A DNA stretch of 24,160 nt. Origin: an uncultured Clostridia bacterium. GTDB lineage: Bacteria > Bacillota_A > Clostridia > Oscillospirales > Acutalibacteraceae. Positions within the stretch are counted from its first letter, which is position 1, and each line of letters opens with the position of its first letter. Both the position numbers and the translations under genes were made by a program. Below the pieces are notes generated by a model that was given only the letters and a program-made list of their open reading frames with translations, had not been told where the DNA came from and ran no database searches. The DNA lies in NCBI GenBank assembly GCA_944380625.1, contig CALWIE010000032.1, forward strand, positions 1 through 24,160. The letters run 5' to 3'. Positions 23,227 through 24,160 of the stretch are shown in pieces.

Positions 23227-23262
23227 CGCCCTGGGAAACAGGCTGTTTCCCAGGGCGCTTTT
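23227..23262 (+). terminator. Bidirectional intrinsic terminator between convergent genes
   Basis: A perfect 14-pair stem CGCCCTGGGAAACA/TGTTTCCCAGGGCG with loop GGC is followed by a T5 run on the plus strand; the minus strand continues GTTCTTTGTTTT. It serves both the DUF2461 gene and the oxidoreductase gene. Confidence 0.85.
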
Positions 23263-23291
23263 TCGCCGTCCGGATCGCAAGGAGGGGCAGC

Positions 23292-24160
23292 TTAGCGGGC
23301 CTTGAACTCCTCCAGGTCCACCACCCGGCCCCCGTGAAGGCGGCTCTCCTCCGCCGCCAGGGCGATGAAGTGGCTCTCCATGGAGTGCTCCAGGGTGGTG
23401 GTGCGCTCGTTGGGCTCGGCGCCGGTGAGGAGCATCTCCAAAAAGTCCTGGACAATGCCGCTGTCCCCGCCGCCGTGGCCCTTCAGGTCCGCGGCCAGCT
23501 TGCCCACGTCGATGGTCTCCTCCCCCTTGCCGAACTCCCGCAGGCGGATCTGGTTTGTGTGCATGTCCGCCTCGATCTCCCCTTTGGTGCCCATGGCCTT
23601 GAAGTACCGGTAGCAGTCCTCGGTGAAGGCGCACATGGTAAAGCTGATGGTGGAGCCGTCCTCCATGAGGAGGTTGGTCTGCTGGTGGTCCACCACGTCG
23701 TTGTCGCAGTGGTAGACGCACCGGCCGTAGGGCCCCTCCCGCAGGGCTTTGTAGGTGCTCTCGACGGTGTTCTCCAGGCTGAGGACGGAACTCATCCAGC
23801 TGGTCCCCTTTTCCAGGCCCGTCTTGGGGCTGGTGAGGTAGATCTTCTCCGCGTCGAAGATGCAGCCCTCCTTGGCCTTGCAGCCGTCCAGGCAGCGCAG
23901 GGCCGCCCCCTGGGGGGCCCGCTCGGGTTTGAAGAGGGTGGTGCTGCCAAAGCTGGAGACAGACTTGCACTTTTTCCCCACGAGCCAGGTGAGGATGTCC
24001 ATATCGTGGCAGGACTTTTGCAGGATCATGGGGCTGGTCTCCTGGGAGTTGCGCCAATTGCCCCGGACAAAGGAGTGGGCCTGGTGCCAATAGCCCACGT
24101 TCTCGTTGGCGCAGATGGACACCACCTCCCCGATGCGGCCGCCAGAGATGAGCTCTTTGA
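23292..24160 (-). CDS. Gfo/Idh/MocA family oxidoreductase, C-terminal part (5' end outside window)
   Basis: The frame is open from the right edge (KELISGGRIGEVVSIC) through NENVGYWHQAHSFVRGNWRN, QKSCHDMDILTWLVGKKCKSV, and ends LHGGRVVDLEEFKAR. This is the substrate-binding half of a Gfo/Idh/MocA NAD(P)-dependent sugar-type dehydrogenase, with the typical catalytic-region CHDMD (H in the C-HD-D block). The N-terminal Rossmann fold is beyond the window. A cysteine cluster in LRCLDGCKAKEGCIF could bind metal. The substrate cannot be determined here; a sugar or inositol derivative is likely. Confidence 0.88.
   Translation of the reverse strand, partial: KELISGGRIGEVVSICANENVGYWHQAHSFVRGNWRNSQETSPMILQKSCHDMDILTWLVGKKCKSVSSFGSTTLFKPERAPQGAALRCLDGCKAKEGCIFDAEKIYLTSPKTGLEKGTSWMSSVLSLENTVESTYKALREGPYGRCVYHCDNDVVDHQQTNLLMEDGSTISFTMCAFTEDCYRYFKAMGTKGEIEADMHTNQIRLREFGKGEETIDVGKLAADLKGHGGGDSGIVQDFLEMLLTGAEPNERTTTLEHSMESHFIALAAEESRLHGGRVVDLEEFKAR

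Noticed and set aside
22363..24090. Minus-strand open frame of 575 codons
   Set aside because: It crosses a strong bidirectional terminator and runs antisense to the DUF2461 gene and out of frame with the oxidoreductase; low-complexity Pro/Gly/Arg composition.

Overview
The window looks like chromosomal core-genome DNA from a GC-rich Clostridia-class Bacillota, most likely an Oscillospiraceae-type gut anaerobe (Flavonifractor/Lawsonibacter-like). This is inferred from the dgt-dnaG-rpoD operon, CdaA/CdaR, DUF951, DUF3343, DUF2325, AAAGGAGG-type ribosome binding sites and TTGACA-17-TATAAT promoters. It is not proven to genus level. No rRNA, tRNA, CRISPR array, insertion sequence or prophage was seen. 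Nearly all genes lie on the minus strand; only 22155-23202 is on the plus strand.

Layout, left to right. 1-1360 is the 5' part of rpoB with its own promoter and a roughly 200-nt leader. 1709-6876 holds, in minus-strand transcription order, yigZ, dgt, dnaG, rpoD and an Rrf2-type regulator. 6952-9691 holds rpmE, a VanY-like membrane protein that has lost its zinc ligands, and an M18 aminopeptidase, each with its own promoter. 9805-13337 is one operon: DUF951, prfA (RF1), a TsaC/Sua5-CoaE fusion, and a lytic transglycosylase. 13477-15781 is the c-di-AMP pair cdaA-cdaR. 15950-20012 is an apparent operon of uxaC, ispDF, DUF3343 and a cysteine desulfurase. 20090-20986 is a DnaQ-like exonuclease with a BRCT domain. 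21083-22409 is a small group of probable metal-related genes (membrane-anchored HMA protein, DUF2325, TM1266-like). 22486-23202 is a DUF2461 protein, and 23292-24160 is the C-terminal part of a Gfo/Idh/MocA oxidoreductase.

Most of the window is translation, transcription, replication and cell-envelope housekeeping. The points worth most attention are: the TsaC/Sua5-CoaE fusion; the M15/VanY pseudoenzyme; a shared operator GTTAG-N6-CTAAC at the start sites of the HMA and DUF2325 genes; the translationally coupled DUF3343-cysteine desulfurase pair, a possible Se/S transfer module, downstream of uxaC-ispDF; and a possible plus-strand small RNA opposite the rpoB leader. No large undescribed multi-gene system is evident, and I do not claim one.
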